64,000 bases of DNA from Pseudomonas fulva (GTDB lineage Bacteria; Pseudomonadota; Gammaproteobacteria; Pseudomonadales; Pseudomonadaceae), in NCBI RefSeq assembly GCF_015680705.1, contig NZ_JADNYP010000002.1:124001-188000 (forward strand). Direction: 5' to 3'. Shown in pieces: positions 19,319-31,240 of this stretch. Every line of letters begins with the position of its first letter. Position 1 is the stretch's first letter. Under the pieces are notes generated by a model. It was given only the letters and a program-made list of their open reading frames with translations, was not told where the DNA came from and did no database searches. Both the position numbers and the translations under genes were made by a program.

Positions 19319-19678
19319 ATGAGTATCCACACCCTAGTTGATTTCGCCCAGGTGATCACCGAAGCCGAACGCTACCGGCCGGCAGCGGAAAAGATCATCG
19401 CCGGGGACCCGCAGCAACTGGTCTACAACCACTATGCCAGCCCCTGTGGCCAGTTCGCGGCCGGGGTCTGGGAAGGTGCCGTCGGTCAATGGACCGTGAA
19501 CTATACCGAGCATGAATACTGCGAAATCGTCCAGGGTGTTTCGGTGTTGCGTGATACCGAAGGCAATGCCAAGACTCTGCGGGCCGGCGATCGCTTCGTC
19601 ATCCCTGCCGGATTCCAGGGCACCTGGGAGGTACTCGAGGCGTGCCGCAAGATCTATGTGATGTTCGAGTCGCGCTGA
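19319..19678 (+). CDS. Cupin-domain protein
   Basis: 119 residues from ATG 19319, with GTGAGGCG upstream at 19308-19315. The sequence forms one small beta-barrel of the DUF861/ethanolamine-utilisation type: the segment GVWEGAVGQWTVNYTEHEYCE followed by VLRDTEGNAKTLRAGDRFVI and PAGFQGTWEVLE. No catalytic assignment is possible. It is divergent from the polyamine aldehyde dehydrogenase gene across 192 bases, which hints at a linked role, but this is inference. It ends before a strong bidirectional terminator. Confidence 0.85.
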   Translation: MSIHTLVDFAQVITEAERYRPAAEKIIAGDPQQLVYNHYASPCGQFAAGVWEGAVGQWTVNYTEHEYCEIVQGVSVLRDTEGNAKTLRAGDRFVIPAGFQGTWEVLEACRKIYVMFESR

Positions 19679-19736
19679 ACGAAGTCGAGCCTGACCGACC
19701 TGAGCAAGGCAAGCGTCGACCTGTCGCCAGCCAGGC

Positions 19737-19769
19737 AAAAAAAAACCGCATCCGAGGATGCGGTTTTTT
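19737..19769. terminator. Bidirectional terminator, cupin gene / rpmG
   Basis: CCGCATC (19746-19752) and GATGCGG (19757-19763) pair across a four-base loop, flanked by a run of A on the left and six T on the right, giving a Rho-independent signal on both strands. It serves the cupin gene on the plus strand and rpmB-rpmG on the minus strand. Confidence 0.9.
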
Positions 19770-19784
19770 CTGGCAGCCGATCAA

Positions 19785-19940
19785 TTACTTGATCTTGGCT
19801 TCCTTGTAGATCACGTGCTTGCGGACGACCGGATCGTATTTCTTGATCTCGATCTTGTCCGGGGTGGTGCGCTTGTTCTTGTCGGTGGTGTAGAAGTGGC
19901 CGGTACCGGCGCTGGACACCAAACGGATCAGTTCACGCAT
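19785..19940 (-). CDS. rpmG: 50S ribosomal protein L33
   Basis: 51 residues starting [19 protein letters not shown], the usual L33 length and sequence. It is the second gene of the rpmB-rpmG operon, ten bases after rpmB. GGAGAC lies six bases before the ATG. The typical zinc-binding cysteines of the C+ form are absent, so this is the C- (zinc-free) form. Confidence 0.97.
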   Translation of the reverse strand: MRELIRLVSSAGTGHFYTTDKNKRTTPDKIEIKKYDPVVRKHVIYKEAKIK

Positions 19941-19950
19941 GACAGTCTCC

Positions 19951-20187
19951 TTAAACCTTTTCGCCGCGAGCACGCAGCTCGGACAGCACGACTTCGATAC
20001 CACGCTTGTCGATGATGCGCATGCCCTTGGCGGAAACGCGCAGACGAACGAAGCGCTTCTCGGCCTCAACCCAGAAACGGTGATGCTGCAGGTTAGGCAG
20101 GAAACGACGACGGGTTTTGTTGTTTGCGTGGGAAATGTTGTTCCCGGTTACCGGACCCTTACCGGTAACTTGACAGACTCTCGACAT
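19951..20187 (-). CDS. rpmB: 50S ribosomal protein L28
   Basis: 78 residues starting [20 protein letters not shown], the classical L28 sequence (CQVTGK with [17 protein letters not shown]). The first gene of the rpmB-rpmG operon. AGGGCTGAGG precedes the ATG. A strong promoter lies about 140 bases upstream, and the leader has several inverted repeats that might take part in control. Confidence 0.98.
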   Translation of the reverse strand: MSRVCQVTGKGPVTGNNISHANNKTRRRFLPNLQHHRFWVEAEKRFVRLRVSAKGMRIIDKRGIEVVLSELRARGEKV

Positions 20188-20212
20188 GCCTCAGCCCTCT
20201 AAAACCACATGC

Positions 20213-20231
20213 CCAACCCGGCATGGGTTGG
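20213..20231 (-). promoter_or_regulatory. Hairpin in the rpmB leader
   Basis: CCAACCC / GGGTTGG with a five-base loop forms a perfect 7-bp stem 26 bases upstream of the rpmB start. Two further short palindromes, GGCGCC-A-GGCGCC near 20254 and TCGCC-AA-GGCGA at 20294-20305, lie in the same leader. This may be an autoregulatory ribosomal-protein leader, but no known leader family was recognised. Confidence 0.35.
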
Positions 20232-20334
20232 CCGCTTAATCTCTCAGTCTTTGGCGCCAGGCGCCGTGTTTCCCGAGGTCTTATCGACCGGAATCGCCAA
20301 GGCGACAGGCCGAGCCCCTAGAAAAGAGCGCTGC

Positions 20335-20363
20335 TTTATACCAGAAAGACCGCGCCACAACAA
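20335..20363 (-). promoter_or_regulatory. sigma-70 promoter of rpmB-rpmG
   Basis: On the minus strand TTGTTG (20363-20358) and TATAAA (20340-20335) are separated by exactly 17 bases, close to the consensus. Transcription would start near 20328, leaving a leader of about 140 bases before rpmB. Confidence 0.7.
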
Positions 20364-20548
20364 CAGGCTATCTGCTTGCACCGCTGGCTGATCGAGTGCG
20401 GCCAGCATAGCGACAGGGTCGGATGAGTGTCGACCACTCGTCGCCGGATTTGTAAAAAAGGATGTGGTCATTTGCCGTCAGCCACTCTACGGTAGACCGT
20501 TTCCAGACTGCATCGGCAGATGGGCCATCGACCAGCCAAGGAGCACCC

Positions 20549-22138
20549 ATGCGTTGCGCTGCCTTTTCCCTCTTGTTCGCTTCATTGTTCACCTCGGCCA
20601 TGGTCCAGGCCGCGCCCTTGAGTGTCTGTACCGAAGCCAGTCCCGAAGGCTTCGATGTGGTGCAGTACAACTCCCTGACCACCACCAATGCCTCGGCCGA
20701 CGTGCTGATGAATCGCCTGGTCGAGTTCGATGCCGGGCAAGGCAAGGTCGTGCCTGGTCTGGCCGAAAGCTGGACGGTGTCCGACAATGGCCTGGTCTAT
20801 GATTTCAAGCTGCGCCAGGGCGTGAAGTTCCACACCACTGCCTATTTCAAGCCAACCCGCCCCCTGGACGCCGATGATGTCCTGTTCAGTTTCCAGCGCA
20901 TGCTCTATCCGGCCCATGCCTGGCACAAGACCGCGCCAGGCGGCTATCCACATGCCCAGTCGCTGCAGCTGGGCAGCCTGATCAAGCTGATCGAGGCGCC
21001 GGATCCGGGCAGCGTGCGCTTCACCCTCGCTCATCCGGATGCCACCTTCCTGGCTACCTTGAGCATGGGCTTCGCCTCGATCTACTCCGCCGAGTACGCC
21101 GACAAGCTGCTCAAGGCCGGTACGCCTGAGAAGCTCAACAGCCAGCCGATCGGCACCGGCCCCTTCGTCTTCCAGCGTTTCCAGAAAGACGCCGTGGTGC
21201 GCTATCGCGCCAACCCGGACTATTTCGCCGGCAAGCCCGCGGTCGACCCGCTGATCTATGCGATCACCCCGGATGCCAATGTCCGGCTGCAAAAGATCAA
21301 GCGCAACGAGTGCCAGATCGCCTTGTCGCCGAAACCGCTGGATATCGCCGACGCGCGAGACAACGCCGACCTGAAGGTAGAGAGCACGCCGGCCTTCATG
21401 ACTGCCTTCGTGGCGATCAACAGCGAGCACCCACCGCTGGACAAGCCCGAGGTGCGCCAGGCCATCAACCTAGCGTTCGACAAGGCCAGCTATCTCAAGG
21501 CCGTCTTCGAAGACACCGCGACAGCCGCCGAAGGCCCCTACCCACCCAACACCTGGAGCTATGCCAAGGATCTGCGCGGCTACGCCAACGATACAGCCAA
21601 GGCCAAGGCCCTGCTGGCCAAGGCAGGCCTTGCCGATGGCTTCGACACGACCATCTGGACACGTCCTTCGGGCAGCCTGCTCAACCCCAACCCCAACCTG
21701 GGCGCGCAGATGTTGCAGGCCGACCTGGCCAAGGTCGGCATCAGGGCCCAGATCCGCGTCATCGAATGGGGAGAGCTGATCCGGCGCGCCAAGGCCGGTG
21801 AACACGACCTGTTGTTCATGGGCTGGGCTGGCGACAATGGCGATCCGGACAACTTCCTGACCCCGCAGTTCTCCTGTGCCGCGGTGAAGTCGGGGACCAA
21901 CTTCGCCCGCTATTGCGACAACCGTCTCGACCAGCTGATCAACGCTGGCCGTACCACCAACGACCAGAGCGTGCGCAGCCGCCTCTACCAGCAGGCCCAG
22001 ACCTTGATCCAGCAACAGGCATTGTGGCTGCCGTTGGCCCACCCCACGGCGGCGAGCCTGGTGCGCCAGAGCGTCGACGGCTACCAGGCCAGCCCGTTCG
22101 GCAGGCTGGACTTGGCCAAGGTCAAGGTAAGCCGCTGA
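20549..22138 (+). CDS. ABC transporter peptide/solute-binding protein (DppA-like), orphan
   Basis: 529 residues with a signal peptide (ending [10 protein letters not shown]). The start at 20549 has AAGGAG six bases upstream; the longer frame has no support. The family 5 solute-binding pattern is clear: the [24 protein letters not shown] region, [23 protein letters not shown] and [12 protein letters not shown]. DppA-type proteins bind di- and oligopeptides or other small solutes in the periplasm. No permease or ATPase genes are adjacent, so it must work with a transporter encoded elsewhere. Its end overlaps radC by 17 bases. Confidence 0.92.
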   Translation: MRCAAFSLLFASLFTSAMVQAAPLSVCTEASPEGFDVVQYNSLTTTNASADVLMNRLVEFDAGQGKVVPGLAESWTVSDNGLVYDFKLRQGVKFHTTAYFKPTRPLDADDVLFSFQRMLYPAHAWHKTAPGGYPHAQSLQLGSLIKLIEAPDPGSVRFTLAHPDATFLATLSMGFASIYSAEYADKLLKAGTPEKLNSQPIGTGPFVFQRFQKDAVVRYRANPDYFAGKPAVDPLIYAITPDANVRLQKIKRNECQIALSPKPLDIADARDNADLKVESTPAFMTAFVAINSEHPPLDKPEVRQAINLAFDKASYLKAVFEDTATAAEGPYPPNTWSYAKDLRGYANDTAKAKALLAKAGLADGFDTTIWTRPSGSLLNPNPNLGAQMLQADLAKVGIRAQIRVIEWGELIRRAKAGEHDLLFMGWAGDNGDPDNFLTPQFSCAAVKSGTNFARYCDNRLDQLINAGRTTNDQSVRSRLYQQAQTLIQQQALWLPLAHPTAASLVRQSVDGYQASPFGRLDLAKVKVSR

Positions 22139-22808
22139 TCCAGCCGTGCTCGACCATCGACAACGGTTCGCCGTCGCCGACGATGACATGATCGAGCACG
22201 CGCACGTCGACCAGTTTCAAGGCGTCGCGCAGCATGCGGGTGAGCTGCACGTCCTCCCGGCTCGGCTCGCTGTTGCCCGAAGGATGGTTGTGGCAAAGGA
22301 TCAGTGCCGCCGCGTTGTGCGCCAGCGAGCGGCGCACCACTTCGCGCGGGTAGACACTGGCGCGATCGATCGAGCCGCGAAACAGCACCTCGAAAGCCAT
22401 CGGGCGGTGCCGCGTATCGAGGAACAGGCAGCCGAAGACCTCGCTGCGCTCGTGGCGCAGCATCGCCTTGAGGTAGCGGCGTACGGCCTGCGGCCCTTGC
22501 AGGGCGGGCTCGCGCTCGATCGACTCGGCCAGGTGGCGACGTCCGATCTCGAGCAATGCCTGCAGCTGCGAGTAGCGCACCGGACCAAGACCGGTCTCGC
22601 CGAGAAAGGCGGCGCGATCGGCCTCGAGCACCTGACGCAGGCTGCCGAAACGCACCAGCAGACCGCGGGCCAGCTCCACCACGTTTCGGCCCTTGACTCC
22701 GGAACCGAGCAGCACCGCCAGCAGCTCCGCATCCGACAGGCTGGCCGCACCGCGCTGCAGCAGCTTCTCCCTCGGCCGCTCCGTGATCGGCCATTCCCTG
22801 ATGTTCAT
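22122..22808 (-). CDS. radC: RadC/JAB-domain protein
   Basis: 228 residues. The N-terminal helix-hairpin-helix region ([17 protein letters not shown]) and the C-terminal JAB/MPN+ metalloprotease-like motif with [16 protein letters not shown] show the full RadC layout. The historic name refers to DNA repair, but the radC102 phenotype was later assigned to recG, so the role is uncertain. It lies divergent from coaBC, as in other Pseudomonas. Its stop lies inside the end of the binding-protein gene. Confidence 0.95.
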   Translation of the reverse strand: MNIREWPITERPREKLLQRGAASLSDAELLAVLLGSGVKGRNVVELARGLLVRFGSLRQVLEADRAAFLGETGLGPVRYSQLQALLEIGRRHLAESIEREPALQGPQAVRRYLKAMLRHERSEVFGCLFLDTRHRPMAFEVLFRGSIDRASVYPREVVRRSLAHNAAALILCHNHPSGNSEPSREDVQLTRMLRDALKLVDVRVLDHVIVGDGEPLSMVEHGWISGLP

Positions 22809-22934
22809 GCCCCCTCCTTGCGTGTACTGCGGCGCATTTGTGCGCTGTGTTAATCTATCCCGTCCCGTTCATGCGACGTTCTGCCGCAGGCAGCGCTCGT
22901 CGCCGCACGTTTTCACTGAACAAAAGGCAGGCCT

Positions 22935-24146
22935 ATGCAGCGGCTGTATCGCAAGCGCATCGTCCTCGGCGTAGGTGGCGGCATTGCCGCCTACAAGAGT
23001 GCCGAACTGATTCGCCGACTCCTCGAACATGGCGCCCAGGTTCGCGTCGTCATGACCCGCGGCGGTGCCGAGTTCATCACGCCCCTGACCCTGCAGGCGC
23101 TGTCCGGCCACCCGGTCCACCTGGACCTGCTCGACCCGGCGGCCGAGGCCGCCATGGGCCATATCGAACTGGCCAAGTGGGCCGACCTGGTGCTGATCGC
23201 CCCGGCCACGGCCGATCTCATGGCCCGCCTGGCCCAAGGCATGGCCGACGACTTGCTGACCACCCTGGTGCTGGCCACCGACGCCGCGATCGCCGTGGCG
23301 CCGGCGATGAACCAGGCCATGTGGCGCGACCCGGCCACCCAGGCCAACCTGGACCTGCTGAAAAACCGTGGCATCAAGGTCTTCGGACCGGCGTCCGGCA
23401 GCCAGGCCTGTGGCGATGTCGGCCTTGGCCGCATGCTCGAACCTGCCGACCTGGCCTGGCATGCCGCCGAGAGCTTCAAGCGCCAGGCGCTGACCGGAAA
23501 GCACGTGCTGATCACCGCCGGTCCGACCCAGGAAAACATCGACCCGGTGCGCTACATCACCAATCATAGCTCCGGGAAGATGGGCTTCGCCCTGGCCGAG
23601 GCGGCGGTGGAAGCCGGTGCTCGGGTGACCCTCGTCACCGGCCCGGTGCACCTGCCGACCCCCGACCGGGCCACGCGGATCGACGTGGTGAGCGCGCGCG
23701 ACATGCTCGCGGCCTGCGAGGCCGCCATGCCCTGTGACCTGTTCATCGCCTCGGCCGCGGTGGCGGACTACCGCCCCGAGGTCATCGCCCCACAGAAACT
23801 CAAGAAGGATCCCACCACCGGTGACGGCATGCTGCTGCAGATGGTGCGGAATCCGGATATCCTCGCCACTCTGGCCAGTCGTCCAGACCGGCCGTTCAGT
23901 GTCGGTTTCGCCGCCGAGACCGAACACTTGCTCGATTACGCCACCCGCAAGCTCAAGGACAAGAATCTCGACCTGATCGTCGCCAATGACGTGGCCAACC
24001 CCAGCATTGGCTTCAATAGCGAGGAGAACGCCTTGACCGTGATCGATCGCCAGCAGCACCAGACTCTTTTCGCGCAGACCAGCAAGGGCAAGATTGCCCG
24101 CCAACTGGTCGCCTTCATCGCCGAACGGCTCAACCAGGTTCCATAA
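22935..24146 (+). CDS. coaBC: Bifunctional phosphopantothenoylcysteine decarboxylase / phosphopantothenate-cysteine ligase
   Basis: 403 residues. The N-terminal CoaC flavoprotein half starts [19 protein letters not shown] and has the catalytic-region APAMNQAMW motif; the CoaB ligase half starts near residue 185 with [19 protein letters not shown] and NHSSGKMG. Together they make 4'-phosphopantetheine from phosphopantothenate and cysteine on the way to CoA. The ATG has AAAAGGCAG nearby. dut follows after five bases, and algC and argB lie in the same direction. Confidence 0.97.
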   Translation: MQRLYRKRIVLGVGGGIAAYKSAELIRRLLEHGAQVRVVMTRGGAEFITPLTLQALSGHPVHLDLLDPAAEAAMGHIELAKWADLVLIAPATADLMARLAQGMADDLLTTLVLATDAAIAVAPAMNQAMWRDPATQANLDLLKNRGIKVFGPASGSQACGDVGLGRMLEPADLAWHAAESFKRQALTGKHVLITAGPTQENIDPVRYITNHSSGKMGFALAEAAVEAGARVTLVTGPVHLPTPDRATRIDVVSARDMLAACEAAMPCDLFIASAAVADYRPEVIAPQKLKKDPTTGDGMLLQMVRNPDILATLASRPDRPFSVGFAAETEHLLDYATRKLKDKNLDLIVANDVANPSIGFNSEENALTVIDRQQHQTLFAQTSKGKIARQLVAFIAERLNQVP

Positions 24147-24151
24147 GCTCC

Positions 24152-24607
24152 ATGCACGCTCTTCAAGCCAAGATCCTCGACCCTCGCCTGGGCAACGAAT
24201 TCCCCCTGCCCCACTATGCAACTCCTGGCTCCGCCGGGCTGGACCTGCGTGCCATGCTGCAACAGGACCTGATCCTGGAGCCTGGCCAGACCGTGCTGAT
24301 CCCTACGGGCCTTGCGGTGTACATCGGCGACCCGGGCCTGGCCGCGCTGATCCTGCCCCGCTCGGGGTTGGGCCACAAGCATGGCATCGTGCTGGGCAAC
24401 CTGGTCGGCCTGATCGATTCGGACTACCAGGGCGAGTTGATGGTCTCCTGCTGGAACCGTGGCCAGACCGCCTTCACCATCACCGTCGGCGAGCGCATCG
24501 CCCAGCTGATGCTGGTACCGGTCGTCCAGGCCCACTTCGATATCGTCCAGGACTTCGATGAAACCCAGCGTGGCACTGGCGGCTTCGGCCATTCCGGTAC
24601 CCGCTGA
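24152..24607 (+). CDS. dut: dUTP diphosphatase
   Basis: 151 residues with all five dUTPase motifs: [48 protein letters not shown] and the C-terminal [12 protein letters not shown] that closes over the active site. It hydrolyses dUTP to dUMP, keeping uracil out of DNA and supplying thymidylate synthesis. The gene follows coaBC by five bases, as in most gammaproteobacteria. Confidence 0.98.
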   Translation: MHALQAKILDPRLGNEFPLPHYATPGSAGLDLRAMLQQDLILEPGQTVLIPTGLAVYIGDPGLAALILPRSGLGHKHGIVLGNLVGLIDSDYQGELMVSCWNRGQTAFTITVGERIAQLMLVPVVQAHFDIVQDFDETQRGTGGFGHSGTR

Positions 24608-24710
24608 ACGGCACTGAAATTGCGCCAGGATGGCGAACCGTGCGTTCGATCCGTCGTCCAAGCGAGCTGTTCGCACCGCCCAACCTTCCAATGACTGGAG
24701 CCTGTTCGAG

Positions 24711-26108
24711 ATGAAGCATCTGGCCCGCCCGATTCCGGCCTTGCCGCAAAGCATCTTCCGCGCCTATGACATCCGTGGCGTGGTGGGCCAGACGCTCGAT
24801 GGCGAAACCGCCTACTGGATCGGCCGCGCCGTGGGCGCGCAAAGCCTGTCGCAAGGCGAGCCATGCGTGTCGGTCGGCCGCGACGGTCGCCTGTCCGGCC
24901 CGGTGCTGGTCGAGCAGTTGATCCAAGGGCTGGCCGATGCCGGCTGCCAGGTCAGCGATATCGGCCTGGTGCCCACGCCTGTGCTGTACTACGCGGCCCA
25001 TGTGCTGGCTGGCAGGACGGCGGTGATGCTCACCGGCAGCCACAACCCGGCCGACTACAACGGCTTCAAGATCGTCATTGCCGGCGACACCTTGGCCAAC
25101 GAGCAGATCCAGGCGCTGGCGCAACGCCTGCATGCCGGCGATCTGAGCGAAGGCCGAGGCGGGGTCGAACAGGTGGCGATCCTCGAGCGCTACCTTGCCC
25201 GCATCACTTCAGACGTGAGGCTGGCCAGGCCTCTGAAGGTGGTGGTGGACTGCGGCAATGGCGCTGCCGGAGTGATCGCGCCGCGCCTGCTCGAAGCCTT
25301 GGGTTGCGAGGTCGTTGCGCTGTTCTGCGAGGTCGATGGCAGCTTTCCCAATCATCATCCGGACCCAGGCAAGCCGGAAAACCTTCAGGACCTGATCGCC
25401 AAGGTCCGCCAAACCGGTGCCGATGTCGGCCTTGCCTTCGACGGCGACGGCGACCGGGTCGGCGTGGTGACCAACGCGGGCAGCGTGGTCTATCCAGATC
25501 GACTGCTGATGCTCTTCGCCGTCGACGTGCTGCAACGCAATCCGGACGCGCAGATCATCTATGACGTCAAGTGCAGTCGCCGCCTGAAGCCGCTGATCGA
25601 ACAGCACGGTGGCCGCGCGCTGATGTGGAAGACGGGCCATTCGTTGATCAAGAAGAAGATGAAGCAGACCGGTGCGTTGCTCGCGGGAGAAATGAGCGGG
25701 CACATCTTCATCGCCGAGCGCTGGTATGGCTTCGATGATGGCCTCTACAGTGCCGTGCGCCTGCTCGAGATACTTGCCGCGAGCACAGCGGACGCCGAAG
25801 CGCTGTTCGCCGCGTTCCCGGACGATATTTCCACGCCGGAAATCAACATTGATGTGACCGACGAGCGTAAATTCAGCATCATTGATGCATTGCAACGCGA
25901 TGCCGCCTGGGGCGATGCCGAGCTGACCAGCATCGATGGCATGCGGGTCGACTACACCCATGGCTGGGGCCTGGTGCGCGCCTCCAACACCACACCGGTG
26001 CTGGTGCTGCGGTTCGGAGCCGAAAGCGACGTCGAGCTGCAACGTATCCAGGCTGTTTTCCGCACGCAGCTGTTGCGGGTCGCCCCCGACCTGCAACTGC
26101 CGTTCTGA
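24711..26108 (+). CDS. algC: Phosphomannomutase/phosphoglucomutase
   Basis: 465 residues from ATG 24711, aligning with the P. aeruginosa AlgC start (SIFRAYDIRGVVG at residues 14-26); the open frame upstream has no match. The phosphoserine is Ser110 in LTGSHNP, the magnesium loop is DGDGDRVG, and sugar specificity comes from GEMSGHIF. The C-terminal phosphate loop is RASNTTPVLVLRF. It interconverts 1- and 6-phosphates of mannose and glucose for alginate, LPS and other polysaccharides. A GGAG is 11 bases before the ATG. Confidence 0.97.
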   Translation: MKHLARPIPALPQSIFRAYDIRGVVGQTLDGETAYWIGRAVGAQSLSQGEPCVSVGRDGRLSGPVLVEQLIQGLADAGCQVSDIGLVPTPVLYYAAHVLAGRTAVMLTGSHNPADYNGFKIVIAGDTLANEQIQALAQRLHAGDLSEGRGGVEQVAILERYLARITSDVRLARPLKVVVDCGNGAAGVIAPRLLEALGCEVVALFCEVDGSFPNHHPDPGKPENLQDLIAKVRQTGADVGLAFDGDGDRVGVVTNAGSVVYPDRLLMLFAVDVLQRNPDAQIIYDVKCSRRLKPLIEQHGGRALMWKTGHSLIKKKMKQTGALLAGEMSGHIFIAERWYGFDDGLYSAVRLLEILAASTADAEALFAAFPDDISTPEINIDVTDERKFSIIDALQRDAAWGDAELTSIDGMRVDYTHGWGLVRASNTTPVLVLRFGAESDVELQRIQAVFRTQLLRVAPDLQLPF

Positions 26109-27044
<936 letters not shown>

Positions 27045-27055
27045 GCGCAGCGCAA

Positions 27056-27089
27056 ATGAAAAAGGCGACCTTCGGGTCGCCTTTTTCAT
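27056..27089. terminator. Bidirectional terminator argB / pyrE
   Basis: AAAAAGGCGACC and GGTCGCCTTTTT pair around a UUCG tetraloop (27071-27074), with a poly-T tail on both strands. Confidence 0.95.
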
Positions 27090-27101
27090 GGTCGCGCCAG
27101 C

Positions 27102-27743
27102 TCAGATGCCGTACTGCGCCCGATAGGCTTCGACAGCCGGCAGGTGCTGCTTGAGCTGGGGGTCATCGGCGAGGAATTCGAGTACCTGGGTCAGCGAGAC
27201 GATGCTCACTACCGGGATGCCGAAGTCGCGCTCGACTTCCTGGATCGCCGAAAGCTCGCCATTGCCACGCTCTTCGCGGTTGAGCGCGATCAGCACCCCG
27301 GCGGCCCTGGCCTGCTGGGCCTGGATGATCTGCATGACTTCACGGATGGCGGTGCCCGCAGTGATCACGTCGTCGATGATCAGCACATCGCCAGCCAGCG
27401 GGGCGCCAACCAGGCTGCCACCTTCGCCGTGATCCTTGGCTTCCTTGCGGTTGAAGCACCAAGGCACGTCGAGGCCGTGCTGCTCGGCCAGCGCCACGGC
27501 CGTGGCGGCCGCCAGGGGAATACCCTTGTAGGCGGGCCCGAACAGCACGTCGAACGCAAGCTTGCCATCGACGATCGCGGCGGCATAGCAGCGACCCAGC
27601 TGGGCCAGGGCCGAACCGCTGTTGAACAGGCCGGCGTTGAAGAAGTATGGGCTGGTACGCCCCGATTTCAGGGTGAATTCACCGAAGCGCAGCACGCCGC
27701 GATCGATGGCAAAACGGATGAAGTCGCGCTGATACGGCTGCAT
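27102..27743 (-). CDS. pyrE: Orotate phosphoribosyltransferase
   Basis: 213 residues from ATG 27743; the PRPP loop is [14 protein letters not shown] near residue 120 and the N-terminal [14 protein letters not shown] segment is conserved. It joins orotate to PRPP to make OMP in pyrimidine synthesis. It lies divergent from crc, as in other Pseudomonas, with 79 bases between. Confidence 0.97.
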   Translation of the reverse strand: MQPYQRDFIRFAIDRGVLRFGEFTLKSGRTSPYFFNAGLFNSGSALAQLGRCYAAAIVDGKLAFDVLFGPAYKGIPLAAATAVALAEQHGLDVPWCFNRKEAKDHGEGGSLVGAPLAGDVLIIDDVITAGTAIREVMQIIQAQQARAAGVLIALNREERGNGELSAIQEVERDFGIPVVSIVSLTQVLEFLADDPQLKQHLPAVEAYRAQYGI

Positions 27744-27822
27744 GAGAGTCCCGGATACCACGGATTTAGCTAAATGAGTTGAGCTCGGGTATCATACACG
27801 CACGAGATTTTTGGGGCCATTT

Positions 27823-28602
27823 ATGCGGATCATCAGTGTGAACGTGAATGGCATTCAGGCTGCGGCCGAGCGTGGATTGCTCAGCTGGCTGCAAGCCCAG
27901 AATGCCGACGTCATCTGCCTTCAGGATACCCGCGCCTCGGCCTTTGAACTCGACGACCCGGCTTTTCAGCTCGATGGCTACTTCCTGTACGCCTGCGACG
28001 CGGAAGTGCCCGCCCAAGGTGGCGTGGCGCTGTATTCGCGGATGCAGCCCAAGGCAGTCATCACTGGCCTGGGCTTCGAGACAGCCGACCGCTATGGGCG
28101 TTACCTGCAGGCCGATTTCGACAAGGTAAGCATCGCCAGCCTGCTGCTGCCTTCGGGAATGAACGGCGACGAAGACTTGAACCAGAAATTCAAGTTGATG
28201 GACGACTTCGCCAAGTACCTGGACAAGCAGCGGCGCAAGCGGCGCGAGTACATCTACTGCGGCTCGCTCTACGTGGCGCAGCAGAAGCTCGACATCAAGA
28301 ACTGGCGCGACAGCCAGCAGTCGCCTGGCTTCCTGCCGCCCGAGCGCGCCTGGATGGATACCATCATCGGCGACATGGGCTACGTCGATGCCTTGCGCGA
28401 GGTCAGTCGCGAGGGCGACCAGTACAGCTGGTGGCCGGACAACGAACAGGCCGAGATGCTCAACCTCGGCTATCGGTTCGACTACCAGGTTCTCACGCCT
28501 GGCCTGCGCCGCTTCGTGCGCAATGCCCGTCTGCCCCGTCAGCCGCGATTCTCGCAGCACGCGCCGCTGATCGTGGACTACGACTGGACGCTGACCATCT
28601 GA
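27823..28602 (+). CDS. crc: Catabolite repression control protein
   Basis: 259 residues from ATG 27823. It has the exonuclease III / endonuclease fold (MRIISVNVNGIQAA, ICLQDTR, GSLYVAQQKLDIKNW) but the nuclease residues are altered: the catalytic Glu of 'QETK' is Asp35, and the final Asp-His pair reads SQHAPL, with Gln in place of Asp. Crc has no nuclease activity; with Hfq it binds A-rich motifs on mRNAs and stops translation of catabolic and uptake genes when preferred carbon sources are present. The dctP gene in this window carries such a motif. A TATCAT at 27790-27795 may be its -10. Confidence 0.95.
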   Translation: MRIISVNVNGIQAAAERGLLSWLQAQNADVICLQDTRASAFELDDPAFQLDGYFLYACDAEVPAQGGVALYSRMQPKAVITGLGFETADRYGRYLQADFDKVSIASLLLPSGMNGDEDLNQKFKLMDDFAKYLDKQRRKRREYIYCGSLYVAQQKLDIKNWRDSQQSPGFLPPERAWMDTIIGDMGYVDALREVSREGDQYSWWPDNEQAEMLNLGYRFDYQVLTPGLRRFVRNARLPRQPRFSQHAPLIVDYDWTLTI

Positions 28603-28613
28603 GCCTGCGCAAG

Positions 28614-28650
28614 CCATGAAAAAGCCGACTTCACGTCGGCTTTTTCATGG
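28614..28650. terminator. Bidirectional terminator crc / rph
   Basis: A perfect 16-bp stem (28614-28629 with 28635-28650) with a TTCAC loop. The A-rich left and T-rich right arms allow use on both strands. Confidence 0.95.
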
Positions 28651-28669
28651 CTGCGGCGCGACTTTAGGA

Positions 28670-29392
28670 TCAATCGGCCAGCACGGCACGCTGCTGCTCG
28701 AACAGCTCTCCCATGCCCTTCTGCGCGAGCGCCAGCATGGCATTGAGTTCGGCCGGCTGGAACGGCGCGCCTTCGGCGGTGCCCTGCACCTCGATGAACC
28801 CACCGGCGCTGGTCATGACCACGTTCAGGTCGGTCTCGGCCGCGGAATCCTCGAGGTAATCCAGATCCAGAACCGCCTCGCCCTGGTACATGCCGACCGA
28901 AACCGCGGCGATCATGTACTTCAGCGGGTCCCCGGCCTTGAGGCCACCGCGCTTCTTGATCACCCGCAGCGCATCGACCAGCGCGACCATGGCGCCGGTG
29001 ATGGAGGCGGTGCGAGTCCCGCCATCGGCCTGGATCACGTCGCAGTCGACATACAAGGTGACGTCGCCCAGCTTGCTCATGTCCAGCGCCGCGCGCAGGG
29101 AGCGACCGATCAGGCGCTGGATTTCCAGGGTACGGCCTCCTTGCTTGCCGCGACTGGCCTCGCGCTGGTTACGCTCGCCGGTGGAACGCGGCAGCATGCC
29201 GTACTCGGCGGTGAGCCAGCCTTGACCCTGGCCCTTGAGAAAGCGTGGGACACCATTCTCGACGCTGACCGTGCAGACGACCTTGGTGTCGCCAAACTCG
29301 ACCAGTACCGACCCCTCGGCGTGCTTGGTGTAGTTGCGGGTGATGCGGATCGAGCGCAGCTGATCGGCAACGCGACCACTTGGACGTTTCAT
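28670..29392 (-). CDS. rph: Ribonuclease PH
   Basis: 240 residues from ATG 29392, beginning [20 protein letters not shown]. The phosphorolytic site [17 protein letters not shown] with [18 protein letters not shown] and the [16 protein letters not shown] motif are intact. It trims tRNA 3' ends using phosphate. It is divergent from yicC, the usual Pseudomonas order; the frame upstream of 29392 is not coding. Confidence 0.97.
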   Translation of the reverse strand: MKRPSGRVADQLRSIRITRNYTKHAEGSVLVEFGDTKVVCTVSVENGVPRFLKGQGQGWLTAEYGMLPRSTGERNQREASRGKQGGRTLEIQRLIGRSLRAALDMSKLGDVTLYVDCDVIQADGGTRTASITGAMVALVDALRVIKKRGGLKAGDPLKYMIAAVSVGMYQGEAVLDLDYLEDSAAETDLNVVMTSAGGFIEVQGTAEGAPFQPAELNAMLALAQKGMGELFEQQRAVLAD

Positions 29393-29611
29393 GTGGGATA
29401 CCTGTACCGGGACTTGAATCTGTCGAGCATTATAGAGCCCGCGGCCCGCCGAGGACATGCCTATCGTCGCGGCTGGCCGCTGACCACGGAGCGCCGCCGG
29501 CTGCGCGGGCGATGCGCGAGGCCGGATTGGGCGCCAGCGTCGCACTGCGCTACAATCCTGCGCCTTGCAGCCGAAAGGCTTACTTTCCCCTGACTTACGC
29601 GAGGTACACCC

Positions 29612-31109
<1,498 letters not shown>

Positions 31110-31155
31110 GGTCAGGGTTTCCAGGCGCGTCACCGGGGCAGCGGCGCAAGTTGCA

Positions 31156-31222
31156 GGGCCGCCTCGCGGCCCATCGTCAGGTCTGCAGGGAGCGGCCCGC
31201 CCCGGCTGCAGCCGCTCCCTGC
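31156..31222. repeat. REP-like double palindrome after gmk
   Basis: GGGCCGC / GCGGCCC with a three-base loop (31156-31172), then CATCG and a second perfect 12-bp stem GCAGGGAGCGGC / GCCGCTCCCTGC (31185-31196 and 31211-31222). The head and CATCG tail resemble the P. putida REP family. It lies between the convergent ends of gmk and the permease gene and may act as a terminator or mRNA barrier. Confidence 0.6.
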
Positions 31223-31240
31223 ATCTGCACGCCCCTTCCT

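Larger units (their letters stand above)
20188..20548. other. Gap of 361 bases: rpmB leader and promoter, then the upstream region of the peptide-binding gene
   Basis: The left part (20188 to about 20328) is the leader of rpmB with small inverted repeats, followed by the rpmB promoter. From about 20365 to 20540 no gene or clear signal was seen; it must hold the promoter of the binding-protein gene at 20549, whose ribosome site AAGGAG is at 20538-20543. Confidence 0.6.
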
